In this document: positions 27,624-38,808 of the stretch, piece after piece | How the letters are laid out: the number at the start of each line of letters is the position of its first letter | Numbering within the stretch: the stretch's first letter is position 1 | From: an uncultured Pelagibacteraceae bacterium | Lineage (GTDB): Bacteria > Pseudomonadota > Alphaproteobacteria > Pelagibacterales > Pelagibacteraceae | Assembly (NCBI GenBank): GCA_902587145.1 | Contig: CACIKD010000001.1 | Location: forward strand, 248,805-312,804 | DNA length: 64,000 nucleotides | Direction: 5' to 3' | Notes under the pieces: generated by a model | The model's input: only the letters and a program-made list of their open reading frames with translations | What the model was told of the DNA's origin: nothing | The model's database searches: none | Position numbers and translations under genes: made by a program

Positions 27624-29194
27624 TATTCTAATTCAATAGTGCTTGGTGGTTTTGAAGTTATATCATAAACTACTCTGTTGATACCAGAAACTCCATTTAT
27701 TATTTTATTTGAAATTTGGTTCAAATATACATTATTAAAATTATATTTTGCTGCAGTCATTCCATCTTCGGATGTTACTGCTCTTAATACACATGTATAT
27801 TCAAATGTTCGTGTATCGCCCATTACTCCTACTGTTTTTATTGGTAATAAAGCTGCATAAGCCTGCCAAATCTTGTTATAAAGATTATTTTGTATTAAGC
27901 TTTTAATAAAAATTTCATCTGCGTCTTGTAAAATTTTAACTTTTTTTTCAGTAATTTTTCCTACAATCCTAATAGCCAAACCTGGTCCAGGAAATGGGTG
28001 CTTTTTTAAAATAGATGTATCTAAACCTAAAGATTTTCCTAGTTTTCTTACCTCGTCTTTAAATAACTCATTTAATGGTTCTATTAGTTTTAATTTCATT
28101 TTTTTTGGCAAGCCACCAACGTTATGATGAGATTTTATTTTTGATGATTTACTACCAGAGGATGATCTGCTTTCAATAATATCCGGATAAAGAGTTCCTT
28201 GGGCTAGATATTTAACATTTTTAAATTTTTTTGCTTCTTTCTCAAAAATTTTAACAAATAAATTCCCAATTATTTTTCTTTTTTTTTCTGGATCTACTAC
28301 ATTTTTAAGTTTTTTATAAAAAATTTCTTTTGATTTTATTAATTTAATATTGAGCTTATACTTGTTTTTAAAAAGTTTATAAGATTGCTTAAATTCATTT
28401 TTTCTTAAAAGACCGGTATCAACCATTATGCATTTTAAATTCTTTTTTATCGCTTTATTGACAAGTAAAGCAACAACACTGCTATCTACTCCACCGGAGA
28501 GAGCACATATTACACGATCTGTCTTTATCTTTCTTTTTAAATCGGAGATTATTCTGTTTTTTTCGATATTTATCATCCAGTTTTTTTTAATTTTACAAAT
28601 ATCTAGAACAAAATTTTTAATAATTTGAAAACCTTTTTTGGTATGAGTCACCTCAGGATGAAATTGTATACCGTATATATTTTTATTTTTATTTTGTATT
28701 GCAGTAAATTTTGAATTAGTTGTATATGCTATATTTTTAAAATCTTTGGGAATCCTAAAAACTGCATCCTGGTGACTCATCCAAACACTAGCCTTTTTAT
28801 TTGTAAAAAAGTTTTTGAATAGAATTGATTTAGATTTTTCAAATAAAATTGCTTCACCAAATTCCCTTTTTTTTTTTGATTTTTTAATTTTGCCTCCAAA
28901 TACTTTCGATATTAATTGCAATCCATAACAAATACCAAGAATTGGAATATTTTTTTCAAATATATTTTTTGAAATTGAAGGATATTTTTTTTTAGTTACA
29001 GTAGATGGACCACCAGATAAAATAATACCTTTAATATCTTTAAAATTTGTAATTTTTTTAAAATTTTTTAAATTAACGATTTCACAGTATACTTTTAATT
29101 CTCTTATTCTTCTAGCTATAAGTTTAGTAACTTGAGAACCAAAATCTATTATGATTATTTTATTTTTTTTCTTTGAAAAATTCTTGGCTGGCAT
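27623..29194 (-). CDS. guaA: GMP synthase (glutamine-hydrolysing)
   Basis: 523 residues, full length. The class I glutaminase domain has Cys89 in [10 protein letters not shown], His179 and Glu181 in [11 protein letters not shown]. The ATP-pyrophosphatase P-loop ALSGGVDSS spans ~231-239. The C-terminal dimerisation domain ends [13 protein letters not shown], the usual XMP-binding tail. It converts XMP to GMP. It lies downstream of guaB and a small TPR gene in one minus-strand run, an operon-like guanine pathway. Confidence 0.96.
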   Translation of the reverse strand: MPAKNFSKKKNKIIIIDFGSQVTKLIARRIRELKVYCEIVNLKNFKKITNFKDIKGIILSGGPSTVTKKKYPSISKNIFEKNIPILGICYGLQLISKVFGGKIKKSKKKREFGEAILFEKSKSILFKNFFTNKKASVWMSHQDAVFRIPKDFKNIAYTTNSKFTAIQNKNKNIYGIQFHPEVTHTKKGFQIIKNFVLDICKIKKNWMINIEKNRIISDLKRKIKTDRVICALSGGVDSSVVALLVNKAIKKNLKCIMVDTGLLRKNEFKQSYKLFKNKYKLNIKLIKSKEIFYKKLKNVVDPEKKRKIIGNLFVKIFEKEAKKFKNVKYLAQGTLYPDIIESRSSSGSKSSKIKSHHNVGGLPKKMKLKLIEPLNELFKDEVRKLGKSLGLDTSILKKHPFPGPGLAIRIVGKITEKKVKILQDADEIFIKSLIQNNLYNKIWQAYAALLPIKTVGVMGDTRTFEYTCVLRAVTSEDGMTAAKYNFNNVYLNQISNKIINGVSGINRVVYDITSKPPSTIELE

Positions 29195-29617
29195 CTATTT
29201 TTTTAATAGGGCATCCAACCTTTTTTCTAAATCAGATGTTTTTAGACATAAAGTTTTGCAAACTTTTTTTAAATCTTCAATTAACTCTTTCGTCTCCGTG
29301 TAGTTTGATTTTCTTTTTTTCAAAAGGGCAAGATTAAAAATAGCTTCCTCATTTTTTGGATTTAATAAAATTACAGTTTTAAGATTCTTTTCTTCTTGAT
29401 TGTCATCTTTTTTCAATTTAAATATTTTTGATAAATACAAATATGAATTTTCATTTTTAGGATTATAAACGATATCTTTTTCGAATTTAAATTTTGCCAA
29501 ATCGTATTTTTTATCATCAAAAAGATTTTTTCCTTTTTCGAAATTACTAAGTTCAGCTTTTGAACTAAAAAAAATAAAATAAAAAAATAAAATTAATAAA
29601 AATCTAAAATAGCTCAT
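29195..29617 (-). CDS. Small exported protein with TPR-like repeats
   Basis: 140 residues. It begins with a signal peptide or anchor (~4-21, rich in Phe/Leu/Ile). Two TPR-like helical pairs follow: NFEKGKNLFDDKKYDLAKFKFEKDIVYNP and the segment around LKTVILLNPKNEEAIFNLALLKK. Two Cys near residues 115-119 (VCKTLC) could form a disulfide in the periplasm. It lies between guaB (4-bp overlap) and guaA (directly adjacent), so it is co-transcribed with guanine-synthesis genes, but no functional link is evident. Confidence 0.65.
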   Translation of the reverse strand: MSYFRFLLILFFYFIFFSSKAELSNFEKGKNLFDDKKYDLAKFKFEKDIVYNPKNENSYLYLSKIFKLKKDDNQEEKNLKTVILLNPKNEEAIFNLALLKKRKSNYTETKELIEDLKKVCKTLCLKTSDLEKRLDALLKK

Positions 29618-30693
29618 ATCTTAAAATTTGTTGTGCTTTTTATTGTTTCTACACTGTGGACCATACTTTCATAAAATCCAGCTTTAGTTATTTTAATAAA
29701 TCTGGACCTATTACTTATTTCTTCAATTTTTTGAGCACCAATATAACCCATGGATGACCTTAGTCCACCTTGTAACTGATAAATTATCTTGGAAACTTTA
29801 CCTTTAAATAAAACACGACTTTCAACTCCTTCGGGCACAAACTTTGATTTATCTTTGTAATTTTTTTGAAAATACCTTTCAGAAGATCCAGATGACATAG
29901 CACCTATTGATCCCATCCCTCTATAAAATTTATATAGTCTATTTTTTAATTTGAATACTTTCCCTGGACTTTCCTCTGTTCCTGCAAATATAGATCCCAT
30001 CATAATGGCGTCCGCTCCAGCAGCAATAGCTTTAATAATATCACCAGAAAATTTAATTCCGCCGTCAGAAATAATTTTTATTTTTTTTTTATTCACTGCT
30101 TTTTTAACATTTAAAAGTGCAGTAATTTGAGGGACACCTATTCCTGCTACCATCCTCGTTGTACAAATTGATCCTGGTCCGATTCCAACCTTTAAGATAT
30201 CCGCGCCAGAATTATAAAGAAGTTTTGCTGCATCACCTGTAGCAATATTTCCAACACAGACTGTAATATTTTTGTTAAATCTTTTAACTTTGTTTAACAT
30301 TTTTATTACATTAGTACTGTGACCATGAGCGGTATCAATTACTATCATATCTGTTCCGCAGTCTATTAAATTTTTTGCTCTCACTAATTCATTCTGAGAA
30401 GTTCCTATAGCAGCTCCAACTTTAAAACGCATTTTTTTTACTTTTTTGATTTCATTACATTGTTTTTTTATTTCTAAATTTCTATGTATTATTCCAATAC
30501 CACCATTTTTTGCCATGGCTATTGCCATTTTTGATTCGGTGACCGTGTCCATTGCTGATGACAAAAAAGGGAGTTTTAGATTAATATTTTCTGATAGTTT
30601 AACGTTTAAATTAGTGTTTGCTGGCACAATAGACGAATATTGAGGTAATAATAAAACGTCGTCAAATGTAAGAGCTTCTTTAATTGGTTCCAT
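29614..30693 (-). CDS. guaB: IMP dehydrogenase lacking the CBS regulatory module
   Basis: 359 residues against ~485-500 in most bacteria. The catalytic barrel is complete: [13 protein letters not shown], the phosphate-binding region, catalytic Cys177 in GPGSICTTR, the glycine-rich GGIKFSGDI and the flap with SSERYFQ and KFVPEGVE. Residues ~80-92 pass straight from NEIKKVKK to [10 protein letters not shown], exactly where the paired CBS domains are normally inserted. The reading frame is continuous, so this is a clean deletion and not a frameshift. It oxidises IMP to XMP with NAD. Loss of the CBS pair should remove purine-nucleotide allostery. It heads guaB-TPR-guaA. Confidence 0.93.
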   Translation of the reverse strand: MEPIKEALTFDDVLLLPQYSSIVPANTNLNVKLSENINLKLPFLSSAMDTVTESKMAIAMAKNGGIGIIHRNLEIKKQCNEIKKVKKMRFKVGAAIGTSQNELVRAKNLIDCGTDMIVIDTAHGHSTNVIKMLNKVKRFNKNITVCVGNIATGDAAKLLYNSGADILKVGIGPGSICTTRMVAGIGVPQITALLNVKKAVNKKKIKIISDGGIKFSGDIIKAIAAGADAIMMGSIFAGTEESPGKVFKLKNRLYKFYRGMGSIGAMSSGSSERYFQKNYKDKSKFVPEGVESRVLFKGKVSKIIYQLQGGLRSSMGYIGAQKIEEISNRSRFIKITKAGFYESMVHSVETIKSTTNFKI

Positions 30694-30719
30694 ATAAACT
30701 TATATACAATTTTATAAAT

Positions 30720-31337
30720 TTATAAAGTCTTAATTCCTGCACAATGTATATAAGTCTCTTTTGAATAGTCTCTACTGGACTCTGGTTTGAAAAAATTAAC
30801 TCTATGAAATTTGCTTTTTGCTAAATTTTTTACATGTAAGAAATCTTGACCATTAAAAAGCTTTGAAATTACTACCCCACTATCCTTTATAACAGAGCTA
30901 GAAAATTCAATTACTTCAGCACAAATTGCATTCGTTCTAATACAATCAAGATCCTTATTTCCAGTGGTGTCAGCAGCCATATCTGACACTAACAAATCAG
31001 CTTTACTGTTAAGTTTTTTCAATATTTTTTCTTTAGAATCTTTTTTTTGAAAATCGCAACACAAAAAATCTACACCATCAATTTTTTCCATTTCTTTTAT
31101 ATCTACAGATAGAATTTTGCAGTTTTTTAAGTTTTTTTTAAGGATCTGAGACCATCCTCCAGGATAACATCCGAGGTCAATAACAGTCTTACAATTTGAA
31201 AAAATATTAAATTTTTTATTTAATTCTAAGAGTTTATATGCTGACCTAGACCTAAAACCAGAACTTTTTGCTTGTTTAAAATATTGATCCCTATGTTGTT
31301 TAATTATCCAATTCTTAGAACTTTTGTTTTTTTTCAT
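30720..31337 (-). CDS. rlmE: 23S rRNA 2'-O-ribose methyltransferase (RlmE/FtsJ)
   Basis: 205 residues. The N-terminal RDQYFKQAKSSGFRSRSAYKLLEL is characteristic of FtsJ. The SAM motif is VIDLGCYPGGWSQ (~62-74). The catalytic K-D-K-E tetrad is suggested by the Lys in SRSAYK, Asp in VSDMAADTTG, Lys in VISKLFNGQD and a Glu near the end (SKETYIH). It methylates U2552 in the A-loop of 23S rRNA. It overlaps pssA by 1 bp and is in the same strand run. Confidence 0.93.
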   Translation of the reverse strand: MKKNKSSKNWIIKQHRDQYFKQAKSSGFRSRSAYKLLELNKKFNIFSNCKTVIDLGCYPGGWSQILKKNLKNCKILSVDIKEMEKIDGVDFLCCDFQKKDSKEKILKKLNSKADLLVSDMAADTTGNKDLDCIRTNAICAEVIEFSSSVIKDSGVVISKLFNGQDFLHVKNLAKSKFHRVNFFKPESSRDYSKETYIHCAGIKTL

Positions 31338-32125
31338 TACAGAATATCTTCATGGTCATCCTCGGAATTATCTATTTTAACTGATTTCTTATTGCTTAAG
31401 TAAGTAAAGCATGCCATGGGAATTGATAAGATATAAAAAAAACTAAATATTAATAAAGTTTCAAAAGTAAAAAACATTAAAGTCACTAAAGATATTCCAA
31501 TTCCTAAAAGGATAAAAACTGTTAAGGCTGGTTTAATTTTTATCTTTTTAAATGAATATGTTGGTATTTTGCTGATCAATAACACTGCAACAACTAATGT
31601 AAATGAAGGTACAAAATAATTGTTATTAATCAAAAAATTGAATTCTGTAAGTTCAAGTACTAAAGGTGATAAAATTAAAAGTGCACCTATTGGAGATGGT
31701 ACACCCTCAAAATAGTTTTGTTTCCATGCTTCTTCCGGTTTAATCTTTGTTAAATTAAATCGTGCTAATCTGAGAACGCAGCAAACAGAATAGATTAATG
31801 TAATTGCCCAACCTAATTTTCCATATTTATTGAGTTCCCAAAAATATATAATAAAAGCAGGTGCTATCCCAAAGCTTACAAAGTCGGTCAAAGAGTCTAG
31901 CTCTTTACCAAAATCTGATGTGCCTTTTATTAATCTGGCTATTCTACCGTCTAGAGCGTCAAGTATTGCTGCCAATGTAATAAATATAACTGCCATGCTA
32001 AAATTTAAATCTAATGAAAACTTAATTGAACTTATTCCTAAACAGACACCTGCTATGGTTAAAATGTTTGGTAAAATGTATCTTGTTTTTTTGGATTCAA
32101 CTATTTTAAAATTTTTTTTTTCCAT
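31337..32125 (-). CDS. pssA: CDP-diacylglycerol-serine O-phosphatidyltransferase
   Basis: 262 residues, about seven membrane segments. The CDP-alcohol phosphotransferase motif DALDGRIARLIKGTSDFGKE(L)D fits the D-G-x2-A-R-x8-G-x3-D pattern, followed by SLTDFVSFG. It makes phosphatidylserine, the substrate of Psd encoded immediately upstream with a 1-bp overlap. The pair provides phosphatidylethanolamine for the inner membrane. Confidence 0.94.
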   Translation of the reverse strand: MEKKNFKIVESKKTRYILPNILTIAGVCLGISSIKFSLDLNFSMAVIFITLAAILDALDGRIARLIKGTSDFGKELDSLTDFVSFGIAPAFIIYFWELNKYGKLGWAITLIYSVCCVLRLARFNLTKIKPEEAWKQNYFEGVPSPIGALLILSPLVLELTEFNFLINNNYFVPSFTLVVAVLLISKIPTYSFKKIKIKPALTVFILLGIGISLVTLMFFTFETLLIFSFFYILSIPMACFTYLSNKKSVKIDNSEDDHEDIL

Positions 32126-32769
32126 TATTCTTTAGCTAGTAAACTTTCACCAGCTACTACATTTTGTCCAATCTTGGTTAAGATTTTTTTATTTTTAAAA
32201 AAAATATCAACTCTGCTTCCAAACCTAATCATTCCTATTCTATCGCCTTGTTTTAAATTTTGATCTTTACTTACTTCACAAATAATTCTTCTGGCAATCA
32301 ATCCAGCAATTTGAACTAAGATAATCTCTTCTCCTTTGATAGACAAAATTTTATAGTAGTTTCTCTCATTTTCTTTGCTTGCTTTATCTAATGAGGCATT
32401 AAAAAATTTTCCCGGTTTATAAAAAATTTCCTCTACTTTTCCTTCAATCGGAGTTCTATTAACGTGGCAATTAAATACATTCATAAATATACTTATTCTT
32501 GTGTACTTATTATTTTCTAATCCTAATTCTTCTGGACCATTAATTTCAGAAATGTCAGTGACCAGTCCGTCAGCAGGACTAACCAAATAGGAATTGTCGT
32601 TAATCGCTACTCGATCTGGGTCTCTAAAAAAATAGTAAACCCATACCGTTATTAACAGCATTATGAATGTTAGAAAATTTGAGAAAAGCCAAACTATAAA
32701 GGTTATAATTATTGAAATGGCTAAAAATTTATAGCCCTCTTTATGTAGTTTGGGAAAAATGTTATCCAT
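32125..32769 (-). CDS. psd: Phosphatidylserine decarboxylase proenzyme (short form)
   Basis: 214 residues from the ATG at 32769; the frame is open to 32820, but MDNIFPKLHKEG is the typical short-Psd start. One or two N-terminal membrane helices (~14-48) are followed by YFFRDPDR and the LVSPADGLV segment. MNVFNCHVNRTP matches the catalytic His region. The autocleavage site is Gly-Ser in RFGSRVDIFF; cleavage creates the pyruvoyl group on the alpha chain. The short (archaeal-type) Psd-Pss pair is common in alphaproteobacteria. It is first in the minus-strand run and divergent from icd. Confidence 0.93.
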   Translation of the reverse strand: MDNIFPKLHKEGYKFLAISIIITFIVWLFSNFLTFIMLLITVWVYYFFRDPDRVAINDNSYLVSPADGLVTDISEINGPEELGLENNKYTRISIFMNVFNCHVNRTPIEGKVEEIFYKPGKFFNASLDKASKENERNYYKILSIKGEEIILVQIAGLIARRIICEVSKDQNLKQGDRIGMIRFGSRVDIFFKNKKILTKIGQNVVAGESLLAKE

Positions 32770-32787
32770 CATAATTGTCAATAAAGT

Positions 32788-32814
32788 TTGATAATTTCCA
32801 CTAATATGTATAAA
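32788..32814 (+). promoter_or_regulatory. Possible icd promoter
   Basis: TATAAA at 32809-32814 with TTGATA at 32788-32793, a 15-bp spacer (16 if read as TTTGAT). The icd ATG at 32840 would have a leader of roughly 19 nt. Confidence 0.35.
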
Positions 32815-32839
32815 AATCATCCATAATCAAATTATTTTT

Positions 32840-34054
32840 ATGGCAAAAATTAAGGTTAAAAATCCAATAGTTGAGCTAGATGGTGACGAAATGACTAGAA
32901 TTATATGGTCATTTATTAAAAAGAAACTAATTGAGCCCTATCTTGAGTTAGATATCAAATATTTTGATTTAGGAATAGAGAGTAGAGACAAAACATCTGA
33001 TCAAATAACTGTTGATTGTGCAAATGCAATTAAAGAATTTGGGGTAGGTATTAAATGTGCGACTATCACTCCTGATGAAGCAAGAGTAGAAGAATTTAAA
33101 TTAAAAAAAATGTGGAGATCACCTAATGGCACAATTCGAAACATACTTGGTGGTACCGTTTTTAGAGAGCCAATTATTTGTAAAAATGTACCCAAGTTAG
33201 TTCCAGGATGGACGAATCCAATTATTATTGGTAGGCATGCTTTTGGAGATCAATATAAAGCAACAGATTTTCTTGTTCCAGGAAAAGGAAAGTTAGAAAT
33301 GAAATGGACATCTACCGACGGAAAACAAAAAAAAGAATTTGAAGTATTTAATTTCCCAAGCTCAGGTGTTGCTTTATCAATGTACAATTTAGATGACTCA
33401 ATAAGAGATTTCGCAAGAGCTTGTATGAATTACGGTCTTCAAAGAAATTATCCGGTCTACATGTCAACAAAAAATACAATTTTAAAAGGTTACGATGGAA
33501 GATTTAAGGACTTGTTTCAAGAAGTTTTTGATAAACAATTTAAAGAAAAATTTCAAAAAGCAAAATTAACTTACGAACACAGATTAATAGACGATATGGT
33601 AGCATGTGCAATGAAATGGAATGGTGGATACGTATGGGCTTGTAAAAATTATGATGGAGATGTTCAGTCTGACACTGTTGCGCAAGGGTTTGGTTCTTTA
33701 GGATTAATGACTAGTGTTTTAATGACACCTGATGGAAAGACAGTAGAGTCAGAAGCAGCGCACGGCACAGTTACTAGGCATTATAGGATGCATCAACAAG
33801 GAAAAGAGACATCAACTAATCCAATTGCATCTATATTTGCTTGGACTAGAGGATTAGCACATAGAGGAAAGCTTGATAATAATGATGAATTAATCAAATT
33901 TTCTAAAAGTTTAGAAGAAGTCTGCATAAATACAGTTGAGAGTGGCTCAATGACAAAAGATTTGGCAATATTGATTAATAAATCTACAAAGTATTTAACT
34001 ACTAATCAGTTTTTAGAAGCTATAGATAGTAATCTAAAAAAAAAGCTTAATTAA
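32840..34054 (+). CDS. icd: NADP-dependent isocitrate dehydrogenase (dimeric, eukaryote-like type)
   Basis: 404 residues. The sequence follows the class of mitochondrial-type [26 protein letters not shown] at the start, [33 protein letters not shown] (substrate serine loop), [25 protein letters not shown] (metal-binding Asp) and [11 protein letters not shown] (NADP site). It produces 2-oxoglutarate and NADPH in the TCA cycle. It is transcribed alone, divergent from psd, and converges on alaS with an 8-bp overlap. Confidence 0.95.
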   Translation: MAKIKVKNPIVELDGDEMTRIIWSFIKKKLIEPYLELDIKYFDLGIESRDKTSDQITVDCANAIKEFGVGIKCATITPDEARVEEFKLKKMWRSPNGTIRNILGGTVFREPIICKNVPKLVPGWTNPIIIGRHAFGDQYKATDFLVPGKGKLEMKWTSTDGKQKKEFEVFNFPSSGVALSMYNLDDSIRDFARACMNYGLQRNYPVYMSTKNTILKGYDGRFKDLFQEVFDKQFKEKFQKAKLTYEHRLIDDMVACAMKWNGGYVWACKNYDGDVQSDTVAQGFGSLGLMTSVLMTPDGKTVESEAAHGTVTRHYRMHQQGKETSTNPIASIFAWTRGLAHRGKLDNNDELIKFSKSLEEVCINTVESGSMTKDLAILINKSTKYLTTNQFLEAIDSNLKKKLN

Positions 34055-36722
34055 TTGTTTTTGATATCTCTTTAAAAGCTTTCTCAACTTTATCCTTGTC
34101 TACTCCTCCTGCTTGAGCAAAATCTTTTCGCCCTCCACCACCTTTTCCGCCTAGAGTTTCAGATGCGATTTTTACCAAGTTAACTGCGTCATACTTTGAG
34201 GTAAGATCTTTTGAAACACCCACGGCTACGCCAACTTTATCCTCAAAAGTTGAAATACAAATTATAATTCCTGATTTAATTTCTTTCTTGCCTTGATCAA
34301 TTATTACCCTTAGTTCTTTTGGTGGGAAGTCTTTTAAAAGTTGTTCTCTTATCTTTATATTACCTATTTGTCTCTCTTTAATTATATTTTTACTTTTATC
34401 TTTTTTGATATTTTCAATTCTTACCAGACTCAATTGTTTGCTTAAATTTTTTAGGTTCTCAGATAAATTTAATTGATCCCTGTAATCTGGTGTTATTTTG
34501 AGAAATTGAAGTTCTTTTTTAATTGTTTTAATTTCCTCATTTAAATTTTTCTCTTTTAAAGACTTGTTTTGTTTTAAATAGTTTTCATGTTTCTCTAATT
34601 GCTTATCTCTCAAGGCCTCTACTCTTCGCACTCCAGAAGCAATTGACGACTGACTTATAACTTTAAATTTTCCAACATCTTTTGTATTTTTTACATGTGT
34701 ACCACCACACAACTCTGTTGAGAAAAAACTATTATTTTCTTTTCCCATAAATACCACTCTCACTTCTTCCCCGTATTTTTCACCAAACAGTGCTAGAGCA
34801 CCCAATTTTACTGCTTCTTTTGGTGTCATGATTCTTGTTTGAACATCGCTACCGCCATCAACAATTTCGTTTACCACTGCATTAATTTTTTTCATCTCGC
34901 TTTCATCAATGGGTTTGTTATGACTAAAATCAAATCTTAATCTCTCAGGTGAAACTAAAGAACCCTTTTGAGTAACATGTTTTCCAAGAGTTCTTCGTAA
35001 AGACTCATGTAGTAAATGCGTGGCTGAGTGATTTGCTCTTGAATTATTTCTTTTTTCAATATCTATTTCTAAATTTACGCTTTGTCCTACTTTAATTTTT
35101 CCTTTTTTAATATCTCCATAATGAACAAAAAGATCTCCCATTTTTTTTTGAGTATCTTTAATTTTTATTTCACACTCTGATGTATAAATTATACCTTGAT
35201 CTCCTACTTGACCGCCTGACTCACCGTAAAAAGGGGTCTGATTTGTTATTATTTCAATTTTGTCCCCATTGCTTGCAGTATCAACAAATTTATTATCTTT
35301 TGATATTTTTAAAACAACTCCTTCTGCTTTATCAAATTCATAGCCTAAAAATTCAGTTGGTTTTAATTCTTCTCTGATTTTAAACCATCTTTCTTCAACA
35401 GATTTATCTCCAGATCCTTTCCAGTTTGCTCTTGCTAAAGCTTTGCTTTTTTCCATTTCTTTTTCAAAGGAATTGCTATCAACTTTAATATTTTTTGTTC
35501 GTAAAATATCAGCAGTTAAGTCAACCGGAAAACCATAGGTGTCGTATAATTTAAAAGCTACTGAACCTGGTAGAATATTATTTTTTACTTTGGACAAATT
35601 ATCATCAAGAATTTTCATTCCTCTTTCAAGAAGTGAAGAAAACTTTTCTTCTTCGTTTTTTAGAGTTTCAATAATAAGATCTTTACCATTTGTTAATTCA
35701 GGATAACTAATTTTCATTTCGTTTAACAAAACATTAAAAAGTTTGTGAAAAAGCGGTGATTTACTTCCAAGAGAATGAGCGTGTCTCATACCTCTTCGCA
35801 TTATTCTCCGTAAGACATAACCTCGACCTTCGTTTGAAGGCAAAATTCCCTCAGCAATTAAAAAACTACTAGCTCTAAGGTGATCAGCTATAACTCTATG
35901 ACTAGCTATAGTTTTCTCATTAATTGGAGTTTTAGTTATTTCTGATGATGATGCCATTATTTTTTTAAAATGATCTATTTCATAATTATCGTGTGTACCT
36001 TGTAGTACAGCAGTCATTCTCTCAAGACCCATGCCTGTATCTACTGAAGGTTTAGGAAGATTAATTCTTTTTTCTTTAGAAATTTGTTCGTATTGCATAA
36101 AAACGAGATTCCATATCTCAATGAATCTGTCTCCGTCTTGTTCTGGGCTTCCAGGTGGTCCTCCTTTTAATTTTTCTCCATGGTCATAAAAAATTTCAGA
36201 ACATGGTCCACACGGTCCGGTGTCACCCATCGACCAAAAGTTATCTGCTGTTGAAATTCTTATTATTTTATTTTCACTCAGCCCAGCTATTTTTTTCCAT
36301 AAATTAAAAGATTCATCATCTTCATGAAAAACAGTCACAGAAAGTTTGTCTTTAGGTAATTTAAAATCTTTTGTAAGTAAATTCCAAGCGTGATGTATTG
36401 CTTGCTCTTTGAAATAATCTCCAAAAGAAAAATTGCCAAGCATCTCAAAAAATGTGTGGTGTCTCGGGGTGTAACCTACGTTTTCAAGATCATTATGTTT
36501 TCCTCCTGCTCTTACACATTTTTGTGATGTCGTTGCTGTTTTATATGGTCTTTTTTCCAGCCCGGTGAAAACATTCTTAAATTGTACCATTCCAGAATTA
36601 GTAAACATTAAAGTCGGATCGTTGTTAGGCACAAGATTACTTGAGTCTACTATTTGATGATTATTTTTCTTAAAATACTCTAAAAACTTTTTTCTTACAT
36701 CTGTAAGTAAAATTTGGCTCAT
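34047..36722 (-). CDS. alaS: Alanyl-tRNA synthetase
   Basis: 891 residues, full length. Class II catalytic core with [34 protein letters not shown] and motif 3-like GMGLERM. The editing domain has the zinc-ligand motif [13 protein letters not shown] and CGGTHV. A coiled-coil segment (~730-790) leads to the C-Ala domain with [16 protein letters not shown] at the end. It charges tRNA-Ala and edits Ser/Gly mischarging. Confidence 0.96.
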   Translation of the reverse strand: MSQILLTDVRKKFLEYFKKNNHQIVDSSNLVPNNDPTLMFTNSGMVQFKNVFTGLEKRPYKTATTSQKCVRAGGKHNDLENVGYTPRHHTFFEMLGNFSFGDYFKEQAIHHAWNLLTKDFKLPKDKLSVTVFHEDDESFNLWKKIAGLSENKIIRISTADNFWSMGDTGPCGPCSEIFYDHGEKLKGGPPGSPEQDGDRFIEIWNLVFMQYEQISKEKRINLPKPSVDTGMGLERMTAVLQGTHDNYEIDHFKKIMASSSEITKTPINEKTIASHRVIADHLRASSFLIAEGILPSNEGRGYVLRRIMRRGMRHAHSLGSKSPLFHKLFNVLLNEMKISYPELTNGKDLIIETLKNEEEKFSSLLERGMKILDDNLSKVKNNILPGSVAFKLYDTYGFPVDLTADILRTKNIKVDSNSFEKEMEKSKALARANWKGSGDKSVEERWFKIREELKPTEFLGYEFDKAEGVVLKISKDNKFVDTASNGDKIEIITNQTPFYGESGGQVGDQGIIYTSECEIKIKDTQKKMGDLFVHYGDIKKGKIKVGQSVNLEIDIEKRNNSRANHSATHLLHESLRRTLGKHVTQKGSLVSPERLRFDFSHNKPIDESEMKKINAVVNEIVDGGSDVQTRIMTPKEAVKLGALALFGEKYGEEVRVVFMGKENNSFFSTELCGGTHVKNTKDVGKFKVISQSSIASGVRRVEALRDKQLEKHENYLKQNKSLKEKNLNEEIKTIKKELQFLKITPDYRDQLNLSENLKNLSKQLSLVRIENIKKDKSKNIIKERQIGNIKIREQLLKDFPPKELRVIIDQGKKEIKSGIIICISTFEDKVGVAVGVSKDLTSKYDAVNLVKIASETLGGKGGGGRKDFAQAGGVDKDKVEKAFKEISKTIN

Positions 36723-36766
36723 ACTTTATTAAATACAGATATTTATAAGGTTGTCTATATAAGAGA

Positions 36767-37123
36767 TTAGCCGGTTTTTTGTTTTTCGTTATTAACAACA
36801 ACGCAAATTTCTGATTTAGTGAGAAATCTTTGTCCAGTTCCATTATCAAGTGAAAACATACCTCCAATACCTTTAACAGCATCGATGGTTAAATCTGTAT
36901 GTTTCCATTTCTCATATTGATCCTCATTCATATAAAATGGCGTACCATCTATCTCACCCAGTTTTATATCGCTGTTTCCAACCATGTATTCTTTTGCCGG
37001 ATAACACATTGGCGCGCTTCCATCACAACATCCGCCAGATTGATGAAATAAGAGATCATCACCATGAACTTCTTTAAGTTCACTAAGTAGTTTTTTTGCT
37101 GATAATGTTGCTGATACTTTCAT
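36767..37123 (-). CDS. DUF779 family protein, partner of aldehyde dehydrogenase
   Basis: 118 residues from ATG 37123. An in-frame ATG at 37141 lies inside a perfect hairpin and would add six atypical residues. DUF779 hallmarks are present: LLFHQSGGCCDGSAPMCYP near the N-terminus and FSLDNGTGQRFLTKSEIC near the end. The Cys-rich GGCCDG and MCYP segments suggest metal or thiol chemistry. The family usually sits next to acetaldehyde-type aldehyde dehydrogenases, as here. Function is unknown. Confidence 0.85.
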   Translation of the reverse strand: MKVSATLSAKKLLSELKEVHGDDLLFHQSGGCCDGSAPMCYPAKEYMVGNSDIKLGEIDGTPFYMNEDQYEKWKHTDLTIDAVKGIGGMFSLDNGTGQRFLTKSEICVVVNNEKQKTG

Positions 37124-37134
37124 TTTTATATTGC

Positions 37135-37159
37135 GGCCCATGATTTAGAATCATGGGCC
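37135..37159. repeat. Perfect GC-rich stem-loop between aldehyde dehydrogenase and DUF779 genes
   Basis: GGCCCATGATT (37135-37145) and AATCATGGGCC (37149-37159) form an 11-bp perfect stem with a 3-nt loop. No U-run follows on either strand, so it is not a standard terminator. It sits 11 nt upstream of the DUF779 start in the transcript and could be an mRNA processing or stability element. Confidence 0.65.
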
Positions 37160-37174
37160 ATTATATATTATTGG

Positions 37175-38728
37175 TTAAAAGAAGCCCAATTTTTTCTCAC
37201 TGTAAGACACGTGTAAATTTTTCACTTGTCTATAATGATTTAACATCATTTTATGAGTTTCTCTTCCGATACCAGATTGCTTATATCCACCAAAGGCAGC
37301 GTGAGCTGGGTATGCATGGTAACAATTAGTCCAAACTCTACCAGCTTGTATTCCTCTGCCCATTCTGTAAGCAATGTTACCATCTCTAGTCCAAACACCT
37401 GCTCCTAATCCATAAAGAGTATCATTAGCAATTTCTAATGCTTCTTTCTCATCTTTAAACTTGGTCACAGATACAACTGGGCCAAATATTTCCTCTTGGA
37501 ATATTCGCATATTGTTTTTACCTTCAAAAATAGTTGGCTGAATATAGTTTCCTTTCTCCAGTCCACTATTCAATTTAGCAACACTTCCTCCGGTTAGAAC
37601 TTTGGCACCTTCTTTCTTACCTAAATCTAGATAAGATTTGATTTTTTCCATTTGTTCTAAAGAAGCTTGTGCTCCAATCATGGTTTCCATTTTAAGTGGA
37701 TTATCTTGTTTAACAGCTTTTGTTCTAGCTATAGCCTTCTCCATGAATTTATCATAGATAGACTCTTGAACTAGCGCTCTACTAGGACAAGTACAAACTT
37801 CTCCTTGGTTTAGCGTGAACATAGCAAAGCCTTCCAAACATTTATCAAAGAAGTCGTCATTTTTTGACATAACATCTTCGAAGAATATATTTGGAGATTT
37901 TCCGCCTAATTCCAAAGTTATTGGAATTAAGTTTTGCGATGCGTACTGCATAATTAAACGTCCAGTAGTGGTTTCACCTGTAAAAGCTATCTTCTTGATT
38001 CTTTTTGAAGAAGCTAGAGGTTTTCCTGCTTCAAGACCATAACCACTGACAACATTTACAACACCTGCAGGTAATAGATCTCCAATAAGTTCCATTAAAA
38101 GCATAATTGATGCTGGTGTTTGTTCAGCCGGTTTTAGAACTACGCAATTTCCAGCTGCTAAAGCTGGTGCTAGTTTCCATGTAGCCATTAGTAAAGGAAA
38201 GTTCCATGGAATAATTTGACCAACTACTCCTAATGGTTCAGGTATATGATAAGAATATTCGCTATTACTTATCTCTGCTACTGATCCTTCCTCTGCTCTG
38301 ATAACTCCTGCAAAGTATCTCCAATGGTCTACTACCAATGGTAAATCGGCAGCCATACATTCTCTTATAGGCTTACCATTATCTAAACACTCTGCTGTTG
38401 CTAATAGATTTAGATTTTTTTCAATGACATCAGCAATTTTCAAGAGAATATTTGATCTCTCTGTTATTGAAGTCTTTCCCCAAGCTGGAAAAGCTGCGTG
38501 TGCTGCGTCTAAAGCAAAATCTACATCTTTATCGTTCGAACGTGGCACCTTACATATCACTTCATTAGTGATAGGAGTTGTATTATCAAAATATTTTCCA
38601 GATTTTGGTTCTACAAACTTACCGTTAATAAAATTTCCATACTTTGCTTTAAAAGGAAATTTTACTTTTAAATGAGATATGTCTAAGTTGGGTGACAGTT
38701 TCGAGCTGCTTGATTGTTGTGTGCTCAT
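37175..38728 (-). CDS. NAD(P)-dependent aldehyde dehydrogenase (acetaldehyde/ExaC-AldB type)
   Basis: 517 residues. The catalytic Glu is 273 ([10 protein letters not shown]) and the nucleophile Cys is 312 (GEVCTCPSR), with a second Cys two residues later. The oxyanion Asn lies in IPWNFP (~173-178), and the coenzyme loop is FTGETTTG (249-256). [23 protein letters not shown] near the end is typical of AldB/ExaC enzymes. It oxidises short aliphatic aldehydes to acids. It is co-transcribed with a DUF779 gene. It has an AGGAGG Shine-Dalgarno sequence 4 nt before the ATG, rare in this window. A tandem 13-bp repeat lies ~80-110 bp upstream. Confidence 0.9.
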   Translation of the reverse strand: MSTQQSSSSKLSPNLDISHLKVKFPFKAKYGNFINGKFVEPKSGKYFDNTTPITNEVICKVPRSNDKDVDFALDAAHAAFPAWGKTSITERSNILLKIADVIEKNLNLLATAECLDNGKPIRECMAADLPLVVDHWRYFAGVIRAEEGSVAEISNSEYSYHIPEPLGVVGQIIPWNFPLLMATWKLAPALAAGNCVVLKPAEQTPASIMLLMELIGDLLPAGVVNVVSGYGLEAGKPLASSKRIKKIAFTGETTTGRLIMQYASQNLIPITLELGGKSPNIFFEDVMSKNDDFFDKCLEGFAMFTLNQGEVCTCPSRALVQESIYDKFMEKAIARTKAVKQDNPLKMETMIGAQASLEQMEKIKSYLDLGKKEGAKVLTGGSVAKLNSGLEKGNYIQPTIFEGKNNMRIFQEEIFGPVVSVTKFKDEKEALEIANDTLYGLGAGVWTRDGNIAYRMGRGIQAGRVWTNCYHAYPAHAAFGGYKQSGIGRETHKMMLNHYRQVKNLHVSYSEKKLGFF

Positions 38729-38732
38729 TTAC

Positions 38733-38738
38733 CCTCCT
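38733..38738 (-). promoter_or_regulatory. Strong ribosome-binding site of the aldehyde dehydrogenase gene
   Basis: AGGAGG on the minus strand, spaced by GTAA from the ATG at 38728. It fixes the start. Confidence 0.8.
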
Positions 38739-38808
38739 TGTTAATTAATTTAATTAAACCCAATCTTGACAACTTTGTACAGGGTTAAGTGATAATTATT
38801 TTCAATTA

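Noticed and set aside
29614-30693. guaB as a truncated or frameshifted pseudogene
   Set aside because: The missing segment is internal and exactly matches the CBS pair; both barrel halves and all catalytic motifs are intact in one frame.
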